Below are positions 16,437 through 25,800 of a stretch of DNA of 33,521 nt, piece after piece. The DNA is from Collinsella sp. Lineage in GTDB: Bacteria; Actinomycetota; Coriobacteriia; Coriobacteriales; Coriobacteriaceae. Positions within the stretch are counted from its first letter, which is position 1; every line of letters begins with the position of its first letter. The notes beneath the pieces were generated by a model. It made no database searches and had not been told where the DNA came from. It saw only the letters and a program-made list of their open reading frames with translations. The position numbers and the translations under genes were made by a program. Location: assembly GCA_019413925.1 (NCBI GenBank), contig DXMY01000048.1, forward strand, positions 1-33,521, given 5' to 3'.

Positions 16437-17528
16437 ATGGATACCCTCAACGACCTAAACGAGCGCGTCGACGCCTTTGTCGGCACCAGCTCCTTCGACA
16501 CGCCGGTCACGGCAAACGACCAAGCCCCCATCGATGTTCCCGCCGAGGTTCACGAGGACATCGTCGCGTCGGTCGATTTTTCCGAGGTCGAGCTCGCAGA
16601 CGAGTTCACCGAGCCCCAGGTAGCCGTGACCCCCAACGGACTGCTCCCCATGGAGCCGCTGCCCATCGACGGGCGCTTGCGAAAGGCGGCCCTCCGTATG
16701 CCCGACGAAATCGAAGAGGCCAGCGGCTTTACGCTCTTCGGTCGTCGTATCAAATCGCTTATCTACACCACCGACGTCGCGGTCATCCGCAACTCCAACG
16801 CCGATGCCGTCTTTGCCGTTTACCCCTTCACGCCACAGCCGGCCATTACGCAGGCGCTGTTGACCGTCGCCGAGTGCCCGGTCTTTGTAGGCGTGGGCGG
16901 CGGAACTACGACCGGCAAGCGCTCCGTACAGATGGCAGCCGTCTCAGAGATGCAGGGCGCGGCGGGCTGCGTGGTCAACTCCCCCGCCACTGCCGAGATG
17001 GTCGAGCACATCACCAACATCGCCGACATCCCCGTCATCGCCACGGTCGTACGTTGCGACGATGATGCGCATGCCAAAGTGCGCGCCGGAGCCAAGATCC
17101 TCAACATCGCGGCCGGCAAGAACACGCCACAGGTCCTGCGTGAACTGCGCGAGCACTATCCCAACCTGCCGCTCATCGCACCGGGCGGCAAGACGCCCGA
17201 GAGCATCCGCGAGACCATCGCCGCCGGTGCCAACGCCATCATTTGGACGCCGCCTTCGGCCCAACAGCTGCAGACCGACATGATGCAGCGCTACCGCAAG
17301 ATGAAGGAAGACGCCACGCCCGTCATCTCGCACGACGATGTGCCCATTATCGACCAGGTCGCCGCCGCCGAGGTCAGCCAGGTCGAGAACATGAGTCCCG
17401 ACGTGCCGATCCCCGACGAAGTCATCGAGCGCGTCGCTTCGATCCACGAGCGCGTCGAGGAGCATCGCGCCAACCGCGGCCTCAAGCCGTCACTGCACGG
17501 CTTCTTCTTCCGCGGAAAGAAACGCTAG
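16437..17528 (+). CDS. TIM-barrel-like protein of unknown function
   Basis: This 363-aa protein has an acidic ~95-residue N-terminal leader, then a barrel-like core. Alternating hydrophobic strands and glycine loops are seen: VFVGVGGGTTTGKRS, IPVIATVVRCDDD, GAKILNIAAGKNTP, LIAPGGKTPES, and ANAIIWTPPSAQQ. This resembles phosphate-binding TIM-barrel aldolase- or IGPS-type enzymes, yet no catalytic lysine pattern is clear. A basic C-terminal end (FFRGKKR) follows a helical region. A good terminator stands directly downstream, so it is probably transcribed alone. I cannot name a reaction. Confidence 0.72.
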   Translation: MDTLNDLNERVDAFVGTSSFDTPVTANDQAPIDVPAEVHEDIVASVDFSEVELADEFTEPQVAVTPNGLLPMEPLPIDGRLRKAALRMPDEIEEASGFTLFGRRIKSLIYTTDVAVIRNSNADAVFAVYPFTPQPAITQALLTVAECPVFVGVGGGTTTGKRSVQMAAVSEMQGAAGCVVNSPATAEMVEHITNIADIPVIATVVRCDDDAHAKVRAGAKILNIAAGKNTPQVLRELREHYPNLPLIAPGGKTPESIRETIAAGANAIIWTPPSAQQLQTDMMQRYRKMKEDATPVISHDDVPIIDQVAAAEVSQVENMSPDVPIPDEVIERVASIHERVEEHRANRGLKPSLHGFFFRGKKR

Positions 17529-17539
17529 CAAAACATCTT

Positions 17540-17577
17540 GGCCCGCCCCACAAACGTGAGGCGGGCCGTTTTCGTTT
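17540..17577 (+). terminator. Rho-independent terminator
   Basis: GGCCCGCC (17540-17547) pairs with GGCGGGCC (17560-17567) and is followed by GTTTTCGTTT. It lies just after the TIM-barrel gene and faces the oncoming degV gene. Confidence 0.85.
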
Positions 17578-17608
17578 GAGCAATCATGCAGCGACGTGAT
17601 GGGGCAAA

Positions 17609-18499
17609 TTAATCCACGCGCTTGTCGCCCATAAAGAAGAGCGCCACCGTACCGGGTCCGGTATGCGAGCCAATCAGAGTACCGATGTTATTGATCTCAA
17701 TCTTGCCTTTAAGCTGCGGAACCTGTTCCTCAATCAGCGCCGCAACCGCCTCGGCATCCTCGCGGCACGCCGAGTGCGACATGATGCACTTACCCGAATA
17801 ATCCGCACCGTCCTGCACGTGTGCCATCATGGTCTTAGCCATCTCGGAAATCGCGCGCTTCTTAGTGCGAATCTTCTCACGTGGCGACAGCCCACCTTCG
17901 CAATCGACCGTCATAAGCGGGCAAATCTTAAGCGCCGTGCCGATGATCGCGCTCGCAGCCGAAATGCGACCGCCGCGCAGGTAGCTCGACAGATCGGTCG
18001 AAAAGAACCAGTGGTGCAGGTTGAGTTTATGCTCCTCAATCCAAGCGGCAGTCTCGTCGAGCGAAGCGCCGCTATCTCGAACGTCGGCGGCACATTCCGC
18101 CAGCAGGCCAAAGCCCGAAGACGCCGCCAGCGAATCGATGACGCGAACCTTGCCGCCCTGGGGATAGCGATCCGCGAGCATCTGCGCCGCAACGCAAGCC
18201 GAACCATACGTACCCGAAATACCCGAAGATAGCGTCAGATGCAGTACATCCTTACCCTCGGAAACAAACGGCTCCCAAAACTCCTCGTACTCGCCCACGC
18301 TCACCTGAGACGTCTTGGGCATGGCGCCTGCGGCAACCTGGGCAAAAAACTCGTCCGGCGTAATCGACTGATACAGATCGTCCGTATAGACAACATCGTC
18401 GATCTCGTAATGAAAACACACGACAGGGATATTGCGCGACGCAAAGAACTCACGGGTTCGGTCGGCGGCGGATTCACAGGTCAGGACAAAATCACTCAT
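17609..18499 (-). CDS. DegV family fatty-acid-binding protein
   Basis: This 296-aa protein has the DegV fold. The family (including FakB) binds a fatty acid and presents it to a fatty acid kinase. Conserved features are TSQVS near residue 65, HLTLSSGISGTYGSA, an RGGRIS segment, and the C-terminal GTLIGSHTGPG. The start at 18499 (MSDFVL) is chosen because AAGGAG lies 6 nt upstream; an upstream in-frame start at 18517 lacks one. The gene is not next to a fatty acid kinase here, so it is one of the orphan DegV proteins common in Gram-positive genomes. Confidence 0.92.
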   Translation of the reverse strand: MSDFVLTCESAADRTREFFASRNIPVVCFHYEIDDVVYTDDLYQSITPDEFFAQVAAGAMPKTSQVSVGEYEEFWEPFVSEGKDVLHLTLSSGISGTYGSACVAAQMLADRYPQGGKVRVIDSLAASSGFGLLAECAADVRDSGASLDETAAWIEEHKLNLHHWFFSTDLSSYLRGGRISAASAIIGTALKICPLMTVDCEGGLSPREKIRTKKRAISEMAKTMMAHVQDGADYSGKCIMSHSACREDAEAVAALIEEQVPQLKGKIEINNIGTLIGSHTGPGTVALFFMGDKRVD

Positions 18500-18527
18500 A
18501 TGAGGCTCCTTACTCATTGCTGCGCAA

Positions 18528-18536
18528 ATTATCGCA
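18528..18536 (-). promoter_or_regulatory. Candidate extended -10 promoter of degV
   Basis: On the minus strand TGCGATAAT lies about 28 nt upstream of the degV start, in the same TGTGCGATAAT context as the metG candidate. No convincing -35 is seen. Between 18537 and 18762 there is nothing else I recognise. Confidence 0.4.
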
Positions 18537-18762
18537 CAGTGAGCCTACATACGGTACATATGTCCACTATTTACCAAATCGAGCCAAAAATAGCGAACAT
18601 CTTTACCACCATCGTCTCCACCGGCCCCACGCATAAATATCTGAGAAAACGCCTTCTGTCGTCTCCACTCAACCGCCATATCTACCTCAACTAAATCGAT
18701 TTACCAAACCGTTCAGCCGACAATTCAGCCGCTGGCGCAAAATCGAAACAAAAGCGGCGCAT

Positions 18763-18792
18763 ACTGATAAACGTTTGACGCTGTTTATCAGT
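18763..18792. promoter_or_regulatory. 10-bp inverted repeat upstream of fbp
   Basis: ACTGATAAAC (18763-18772) and GTTTATCAGT (18783-18792) are perfect inverted copies, 20 bp centre to centre, ending 27 nt before the fbp start codon. The spacing of two helical turns fits a dimeric repressor operator. The absence of a T-run argues against a terminator. Confidence 0.55.
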
Positions 18793-18819
18793 TTTACCAG
18801 CTCCATCGGAAGGTGTTTC

Positions 18820-20736
18820 ATGGTCGCATTCGATCGCAATCCGCAAGACTTCAAGTATCTGCGTCTGCTGTCGAGACAGTTCCCCACCGAGCAATCCGCG
18901 TTTACCGAGATCATCAACCTCTCGGCCATCCTCAACCTGCCCAAAGGCACCGAGCATTTTATGAGCGACGTGCATGGCGAGTACGAAGCCTTTATGCACA
19001 TCCTCAACAACTGCTCGGGCGTCGTGCGCGAACATGTCGACGAGATTTTTGGCGACACGCTCACCTTTGACGAAAAGGGCGAGCTGTGCACGCTCATCTA
19101 CTACCCGCACGAGAAGATCGAGCTGGTCCGCAGCCAGCGCGAGGACTCGCCCACCTGGTACAAAACGATGCTTGACCAGCTCATCATGGTCGCCCGCTCG
19201 CTTTCGAGCCGCTATACGCGCTCCAAGGTGCGTAAGGCCATCCCACGCGATTACGCTTACATCATCGACGAGCTGCTGCATACGCATCCGGACGAGAACA
19301 ACTATCGCGTGCGTTATCACGAGCGCATCGTGGAGTCCATTCTGGAGACCGCCAGCGCCGACGACTTTATCGAGTCGCTCGCCTCGCTCATCAAGCGCCT
19401 GGCCGTCGACCACCTGCACCTGGTGGGCGACATCTTCGACCGCGGCGGCGGCGCTGCCAAGATTATGGACCGTCTGCTCACCTACCATTCACTCGACATC
19501 CAGTGGGGCAACCACGACCTGCTGTGGATGGGCGCTGCGGCCGGTGAGCCCGCCTGCATCGCCACGGTGCTGCGCAACAACCTACGCTACGACAACTACG
19601 AGATCCTGGAGAACGACTACGGCATCTCGCTGCGTGAGCTTGTCGCCTTTGCCAATGCCACCTACACCGCCGGTGAGTCCATCACCCCGCTGATCAAGGC
19701 CATCAACGTCCTGCTCCTTAAGCTCGAGGGCCAGATTATCCAGCGCCACCCCGAGTTCGATATGACCGATCGCCTGCTACTCGACAAGATCGACCACGAC
19801 ACCGGCACGGTCACGCTCGCCGACGGCAGCGTGTGGCCGCTCACGACCAACGACTTCCCCACCGTCGACCCGGCGGACCCCTATACGCTCACGCCCGAGG
19901 AGCAGCACATCATCGACAAGCTCGTGTCCGAGTTTGTCACCGCCGATCACCTGCATCGCCATATCGATTTCCTCTATTCCCACGGCTCGATGTACAAGGT
20001 CGCCAACGGCAACCTGCTGTTCCATGGCTGCGTGCCGCTCAACGAAGACGGCACCTTTAGCAGCATGAACTGCCTGGGCACCTGGCACGCTGGCCGCGAT
20101 TACTTCGACTTTTGCGATTACATTGCACGCCGTGCCTGGCGCGTGGGCGACCGAGACGCCCTCGATTGGATGTGGTACCTGTGGATTGGCTTTAACTCAC
20201 CCGCCAGCGGACGCCTGGTGCGTACCTTTGAGCGCGCCTATATCGCCGACAAGAGCACCTGGGTCGAGCCGATGGACCCGTACTTTACGCTTACCAAGTC
20301 GCCCTCGGTCTGCGACGATATCATGCGCGAGTTCAACGTCGCTGCCATGGCCTGCTCGCCGACGGGCCACATCATCAACGGCCATACGCCCGTCAAGACC
20401 ACCAAGGGCGAGCAGCCCATCCGCGCCAACGGCAAGCTGCTGGTCATCGATGGCGGTTTCTGCCGCGCCTACCACCCCAAAACGGGCATCGCCGGCTACA
20501 CACTTATCTCGAGTTCGCGCGGATGCCGCCTCAAGTCGCACCGGGCCTTTACCACCGTTGCCGAGGCACTCACGCGCAACGTGGACATCGAAAGCGAGAC
20601 CAACCGCTTTGACGAGGCCGACCGCCGCCGCATGGTGAGCGACACCGATACCGGCGCCAAGATCCGCAGCCAGATCCAGGACCTACGCCAACTGCTCGAT
20701 GCATATAGAAACGGTGCTATCGAGGAGCGCGCCTAG
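18820..20736 (+). CDS. fbp: Class III fructose-1,6-bisphosphatase
   Basis: This 638-aa enzyme dephosphorylates fructose-1,6-bisphosphate in gluconeogenesis. It is the Firmicutes-type FBPase built on a metallophosphatase fold. Metal-binding motifs are seen in order: FMSDVHGEYE, LVGDIFDRGGGA, WGNHDLLWMG, and INGHTPVK. Length matches the class (~640-670 aa). The start at 18820 has GGAAGG a few bases upstream, unlike the longer frame from 18775, which would begin inside the upstream inverted repeat. That inverted repeat probably controls it. Confidence 0.95.
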   Translation: MVAFDRNPQDFKYLRLLSRQFPTEQSAFTEIINLSAILNLPKGTEHFMSDVHGEYEAFMHILNNCSGVVREHVDEIFGDTLTFDEKGELCTLIYYPHEKIELVRSQREDSPTWYKTMLDQLIMVARSLSSRYTRSKVRKAIPRDYAYIIDELLHTHPDENNYRVRYHERIVESILETASADDFIESLASLIKRLAVDHLHLVGDIFDRGGGAAKIMDRLLTYHSLDIQWGNHDLLWMGAAAGEPACIATVLRNNLRYDNYEILENDYGISLRELVAFANATYTAGESITPLIKAINVLLLKLEGQIIQRHPEFDMTDRLLLDKIDHDTGTVTLADGSVWPLTTNDFPTVDPADPYTLTPEEQHIIDKLVSEFVTADHLHRHIDFLYSHGSMYKVANGNLLFHGCVPLNEDGTFSSMNCLGTWHAGRDYFDFCDYIARRAWRVGDRDALDWMWYLWIGFNSPASGRLVRTFERAYIADKSTWVEPMDPYFTLTKSPSVCDDIMREFNVAAMACSPTGHIINGHTPVKTTKGEQPIRANGKLLVIDGGFCRAYHPKTGIAGYTLISSSRGCRLKSHRAFTTVAEALTRNVDIESETNRFDEADRRRMVSDTDTGAKIRSQIQDLRQLLDAYRNGAIEERA

Positions 20737-20814
20737 CTCCACCCGCGGGGATTGGCTAAACTTGCTGGGTTTGTCATCCCCACGGCGCCCCAGCGCCACC
20801 CTAAGGCAGGTACC

Positions 20815-21210
20815 ATGCAAAAGCTCCTTGCGCAGATCATGAAATTTGGCGTCGTCGGTGTCATTGCCACGGTCATCGACTTTGGCATTATGAATCTGCT
20901 CCACTACGGTCTGGGCCTCAACATCCTAATCGCCAACACCAGCGGCTTTATCATCTCACTCATCTTTAACTACCTCGCAAGCATGAAATACGTGTTTGCG
21001 CACAAGGAAGGCATGAGCCGCCGCCGCGAGTTCATCATCTTTGTCGTGCTGTCCGTGATCGGCCTGGCACTCAACGACGGTATCGTGCTGACACTCAACG
21101 CCGGCCTGGGGCTCGAGGCCAATATCGCCAAGATTTGCGCCACCGCGCTGGTCATGGTCTACAACTTTGTAACGCGCAAGATTTTCCTGGAGGGCGAGCA
21201 GACCAAGTAG
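20815..21210 (+). CDS. GtrA family membrane protein (first of a tandem pair)
   Basis: This 131-aa protein has four membrane helices and the GtrA pattern: FGVVGVIATVIDFG in helix 1, SLIFNYLASMKYVF with the conserved N-Y-x-S/K-x-W/Y-V-F region, and a final basic KIFLEG end. GtrA proteins are thought to flip undecaprenyl-linked sugars or otherwise aid cell-surface glycan assembly. No glycosyltransferase gene is adjacent. The start at 20815 follows AAGGCAGG. It is clearly paralogous to the next gene. Confidence 0.88.
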   Translation: MQKLLAQIMKFGVVGVIATVIDFGIMNLLHYGLGLNILIANTSGFIISLIFNYLASMKYVFAHKEGMSRRREFIIFVVLSVIGLALNDGIVLTLNAGLGLEANIAKICATALVMVYNFVTRKIFLEGEQTK

Positions 21211-21429
21211 CCCGGCTTTCCCGCGCAGCTACGGGGCCCACGGATGACGCGCGTCCAGCGCTGTGTTGTTCGTGAGCCTTGCTCGTTTACGGGAAGATTT
21301 GCAACGTTTGCGGATTACCTCTTGAATATTTGGCGAGTTCATATAGTTCTTGCCAAAGACCTTACGTTTCCCATGCAAAAGCTCTAAAGTATCCTCTGCT
21401 CGATTCGTCAACGCATTGGATGTGATTAC

Positions 21430-21837
21430 GTGCGCAAGGCACTGGCACAACCTCATACCAAGCAGTTCCTCAAGTTCGCTGTCGTGGGTCTTATCTCCTT
21501 TGGCATCGACTGGGGTATGCTCATTGCGCTCGTCGAGCTGTTCCACCTCGACTTTTTGATGAGCACCACGGTCTCGTTTACCACCTCCGTTGTGGTCAAC
21601 TACTGGCTCAGCATGAAGTACGTGTTCGACCACCGCGAGGGCATGAGCCGCAAGCGTGAGTTCACGATCTTCACCATCCTGTCGGTGATCGGCCTGGGCC
21701 TCAACGACCTATACATGTTTGTGGGCGTCACGTTTTTGAGCATCGGCTACCAAGCCATGAAGGCCATCGCCACGTTCCTCGTCACCTGGTACAACTACTT
21801 CAGCCGCCGCTTCTTCCTCGAGGACGCACGGTCGTAG
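21430..21837 (+). CDS. GtrA family membrane protein (second of a tandem pair)
   Basis: This 135-aa, four-helix protein is similar along its length to the upstream gene: FAVVGLISFGIDWG, VVVNYWLSMKYVFDHREGMSR and FSRRFFLED match corresponding segments. The shared EGMSRRREF/EGMSRKREF loop shows a duplication. It starts with GTG at 21430 with a weak ribosome site. A 219-bp gap separates the two copies; it is more AT-rich than its surroundings and holds no recognised site. A strong terminator lies after it. Confidence 0.87.
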   Translation: MRKALAQPHTKQFLKFAVVGLISFGIDWGMLIALVELFHLDFLMSTTVSFTTSVVVNYWLSMKYVFDHREGMSRKREFTIFTILSVIGLGLNDLYMFVGVTFLSIGYQAMKAIATFLVTWYNYFSRRFFLEDARS

Positions 21838-21863
21838 TCGATTCGCTATTTGCTTGAATGTAT

Positions 21864-21899
21864 AACCGGTTGGAATTCCCATTCCAACCGGTTTTTTGT
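21864..21899 (+). terminator. Rho-independent terminator after the GtrA pair
   Basis: AACCGGTTGGAAT (21864-21876) pairs perfectly with ATTCCAACCGGTT (21881-21893) around TCCC, followed by a run of six T counting the stem end. Confidence 0.92.
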
Positions 21900-21936
21900 T
21901 TGCCGAGAGACCCGGCGACCCAATCCCATTCGCATG

Positions 21937-21974
21937 AAAAACGGGCGGCCCGGATGTCTGTCCGAACCGCCCGT
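21937..21974 (-). terminator. Rho-independent terminator of the DUF4430 operon
   Basis: On the minus strand ACGGGCGG (21967-21974) pairs with CCGCCCGT (21941-21948), with further CGGA/TCCG pairing inside, followed by TTTTT. It ends the transcript that starts at the cobalamin riboswitch. Confidence 0.85.
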
Positions 21975-21996
21975 CTGGCGCGCTATGTCGAAGCCT

Positions 21997-22881
21997 CTAG
22001 CCTGTAACGTAATGCCAGACCACGTTGTCGCCGTTGGAGAGAACGTAGTTGCTGCAGGCCGTCATGGGCGTTGTGCCGTTGACGGAGTACATCCAGCCGC
22101 TCGTGCCGCCGTACTGTTTCTCGGCCAAACCACCAATCGCGGAGACATACGTGCCGTACGACGAGCCATGTGCGTTGACAGAAAGGCCCAGCGCGCACAG
22201 GGCATCGTAGACGGTAGCGCCTTCGTTAAAGGTAAAGGTGCCACCAGAGGACACAGGATTGCCCACAGCGCTCGATGTAACCGAAACCGTCACTGTTACG
22301 TAGCTGGACTCCTGCGAGCCGCTCTGGCCGCCCGAGGAGGCGTTTCCACCATTAGAGCTGGAGGCTCCATCAGACGACTGGCCGCCGCCCGAAGAAGCAC
22401 CGCCAGACACATTGGAAGTATCGCCGGCTCCCGTATTCTGGGCAGCGGATTTATCTCCAGACTTCTTGCCGTCCTGACCATCGGACTTCTTGCTATCCGA
22501 GCTTTTATCCGATTCCTTGTTTGAAGACTCGGAATCGTCCTTGGACTCATCTTTTGCGTCATTCGATGACTTGGAATCCTTGGAACTGGCCTCGCCCGAA
22601 GTCGTAGTCGAGTCAGACCCCTTGGTGTCCTTGGTGACGACGCTCTCCCCCGTCACGGTCTGAACGATCCAGTCAATGGACCAGGCGCCGCTCTCGGAAG
22701 GATGGACGAAGCCCAGCGAGACGACGATCAGAATGGTGCACGCGGCAGCCAGAACGCCAAGGAGCGCCTTGCGACGAGGGGCGGACGCCGCCGAAGCGGC
22801 GCCCTTTTGCTTTGCATCGTCGAACTGAATGAACGAGGAATCTGGTTGCTTGGGGTCAGCGTCCTTGGATTTATTGGACAC
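21997..22881 (-). CDS. Membrane-anchored DUF4430 protein (transcobalamin-like C-terminal domain)
   Basis: This 294-aa protein has a cytoplasmic N-terminus, a single membrane helix (about 38-60), a long Ser/Lys/Asp- then Gly/Ser-rich stalk (about 85-190), and one DUF4430 domain at about 193-294. DUF4430 resembles the C-terminal beta domain of transcobalamin and intrinsic factor; the hallmark GWMYSVNGT and the GDNVVWHYV end are present. The start is GTG at 22881; GGTGAGG lies just upstream and overlaps the stop region of the preceding gene, only 9 nt away. It is thus part of the riboswitch-controlled operon. A role in holding or passing a corrinoid at the cell surface is inferred. Confidence 0.85.
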   Translation of the reverse strand: MSNKSKDADPKQPDSSFIQFDDAKQKGAASAASAPRRKALLGVLAAACTILIVVSLGFVHPSESGAWSIDWIVQTVTGESVVTKDTKGSDSTTTSGEASSKDSKSSNDAKDESKDDSESSNKESDKSSDSKKSDGQDGKKSGDKSAAQNTGAGDTSNVSGGASSGGGQSSDGASSSNGGNASSGGQSGSQESSYVTVTVSVTSSAVGNPVSSGGTFTFNEGATVYDALCALGLSVNAHGSSYGTYVSAIGGLAEKQYGGTSGWMYSVNGTTPMTACSNYVLSNGDNVVWHYVTG

Positions 22882-22890
22882 AGCCCTCAC

Positions 22891-25800
22891 CTACCGACGT
22901 TTGGTGAACACGAACACGCCGACGATGGCGAGACCGATGACGCCGGCGGCAACGCCAACAATGGCGAGCGGGTTGATGCCAGTCTCCTGCTCGGAAGCGC
23001 TAGAGGACTTCTTAGCAGTGGTCGTGGAAACAGCACCCGTATCGGACTTGGAATCGGACTTCTTGTCGGACTTGCTGTCCTTCTTGCCAGACTTCTTGTC
23101 AGACTTCTTCTCGTCCTTCTTATCGGACTTATCGGAGTCTTTCTTGTCGGACTTGTTGTCCTTGGTCTCGGTCTTGGTCGACACCGTCGTCTTGGTCACC
23201 GGCTTCCTGCCCGGGGCAATAGCGCCGCCCTTCGAGCCGGAGCCAGAACCCGCGCCAGCGCCAGCACCGGAACCGTTGCCAGCGCCGCCGTTGCCACCAT
23301 TAGTGCCAGAACCGCCATTACCGCCAGGGTTAACGGCATTCTTGGTCCACTTGGCATACAACGTCAGGTCGGCCGTCACCGGCGTGCTAAAGTCATACGC
23401 CTGCGTGCAAGCCTCATCGGTATACCAGCCAGCGAAGGTGTAGCCATCGCGCGTCGGATCGGCCGGCTTGACCAACTTGCCGTCGGCCGTAGCAACAAAC
23501 TTAGTGTCGCAAGCAGACCCGCCGTTGGAATTAAAGGCAACCGTCCAAGACTCAACGGCCCCAAGCTTGAACAGCGTGCCCGAGTCATTGATGTAGTACA
23601 GGTTGCCAGATGCATCGGCAATGACCGGAGAGTCACAGTACTGGTAATGGCCAGCCGCATCATAAATCTGCGTCGCCTCTGCATCGCCGAGCGTATAGCG
23701 ATACACCCCACCACCAGCAGAGTAGCTGACGTAGTCCTTGCTATCCGCGCTATTAACGGTGAAGTACACATAGGTTTTGCCGCCCTGAACACTCACCAGC
23801 GGAGTAGCAGCAATACCGTTAAATCCGGCCGGTAGTTCTTTACCGTCAGCAGCGGTGACCATCGTGGTCTTACCGGTCTTCAGATTATAGAGAACCAGAG
23901 CAGATCCAGTAGCCGTCTGCCCACCGACAATCAAGTTGTCGCCAGACACCGCCGGGGCGCTCATGTTATTCGTAAGACCCAGGTCGACCGTCTTCTGCTC
24001 GCTCAGCACGCCCTTCGCCGAAAGCGAAATCACATGGAGCTTTCCGTCGTGCGTCATCTGATAGAAGGTCGAGCCATTGGACGGATCGGCGACGCAGTCA
24101 GCGTTCGCAAGGGCGCCGAGCTTCATGGTCGAAACGACATCACCCGTTGCCTTATCAATGCACTTAAGCGTACCTGCGCTCGTGGGGACGATGGCGTACT
24201 TATCCGTCAGGGCAGCGCCAGTCCAATAATAGCCCTCAGCTGCGTCGATGTTCTGCCAAGAGACTTCGCCTGTGGCGATCTTGATGCGCGTAAAGGAACC
24301 GTTGACGTATTTCTTCCCGTCAGCCGTGCCTACATAGACGTACTCGCCGTCCGAAACGACGGTGCAGGAGCTCTGCGTCAAGTCCGTCAAACCAGGCGTC
24401 AGCCACTTGCAGATCAGCTTGTCTGCAGTAATCGCCTGGACCGCACCGCCGTTGAGCGGAACGATGATAAGGCCATTGGTATAGATCGGACGAGAGGTAT
24501 AGCTCACCTTGGAGGCAAGCGGCGCAGAGGCAACCTTTTTGCCCGTGGACGAATCGATCTTAATGAGCTCGTTCTCGGTCGCGATGTACACAAAGCCGTT
24601 AGCAATGACAGGCTCGCTGCAGTTGGCATACTGCTGACCAGACTCGGCCTTCCAATCGAAGGCCCACTTAAGACCGGCGGCCTGCGCAGGCGTCTTGGCA
24701 TCCGTTACGGTCGAACCGTTGCCACTGTTGCCGTAGCCGGCCCACTCGGCATCCCAATCAGGAGTCGTCGCGCTCGGATCCACGACAATCTTGTCGGGAT
24801 CGGGCATGGGCGAATTATCGGTGGTATAGGCAAGCGTGACCTTATCGCCGCTCTTGAGCGTAATCTGATTGGCGCAGAGTAAGGAGGGCTCTCCGTTGAT
24901 ATACAGATGCCAATATTTATTGGTCGCAGCATCCCAACCATACGGCTTGTGATCGAACGGCGAAGTAATGGAATTCAGGAACCAGTACTCACCACTCTGG
25001 GAGCCGTTGTACGCAACGCCCTTGGCCTTCAGAACTGCCTCAATAAGGTTCTGGGCCGTGGAGCCTTCGGGCAGAGAAACATTGCTTGCCGTGCCCCAAC
25101 GCGTATTGTTCCCGTTGACATCGGGACCGATAACATCGGCGGATCCAAGCACCTGACCGGGGAGGGCATCGGCGTCAGCACCATACATAAAGGTGACGGC
25201 GTCACCCTCCTGGAGCTTGTAGGCACCGGCGCCAACGTCGGCGAACTTGCCATTTACGTAGAAGCGCCAATAGCTATTGGTCGCAGCATCATAGCCACAA
25301 TAGGACTTACCATCGAAGGGCGAATAAATGCCGTTGAGGAACCAGCCCCAAGACGATTCGCCAGCATCGAGAGTAAGGCCGACCTGCTCAAGGAGATCCT
25401 TGGCAGTGGAGCCTGCCTTGAGACTCGTCTGACCCGTCGAAGCCCAAACCTGCTGCTTGCCGTCCTTGTCCTTACCGAGAACCTGAACAGAAGCATGGAC
25501 AGAATCGGACGGCAACTGGTCGCCCCAGCCACCGTAGAACCACGTGACGGTATCGCCGGCATGGATGGTGACATTGTCCGCCGTATAGTCACTCGACTTG
25601 CCGTTGATGAACAGCTGCCAATAGGTCGAATAATCTTGGGGCGTACCCAGCTCAACACCGTTGTACTTAAGGCTCAGAATGAAGGAGCCCGCAGCAACGG
25701 CGTCAATGTCGTTCGCCTCGAGTGCGACCTTCGTAAGATCAAGCGCGCTCGAACCGGACGTCACCACATACTGCGCATTATCGACCCAAGTCTGAGTCTT

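Noticed and set aside
23500..24780. PQQ-dependent dehydrogenase activity for the propeller
   Set aside because: Only generic propeller strands are visible. There is no catalytic Asp or PQQ-binding signature, and the context is a surface protein.
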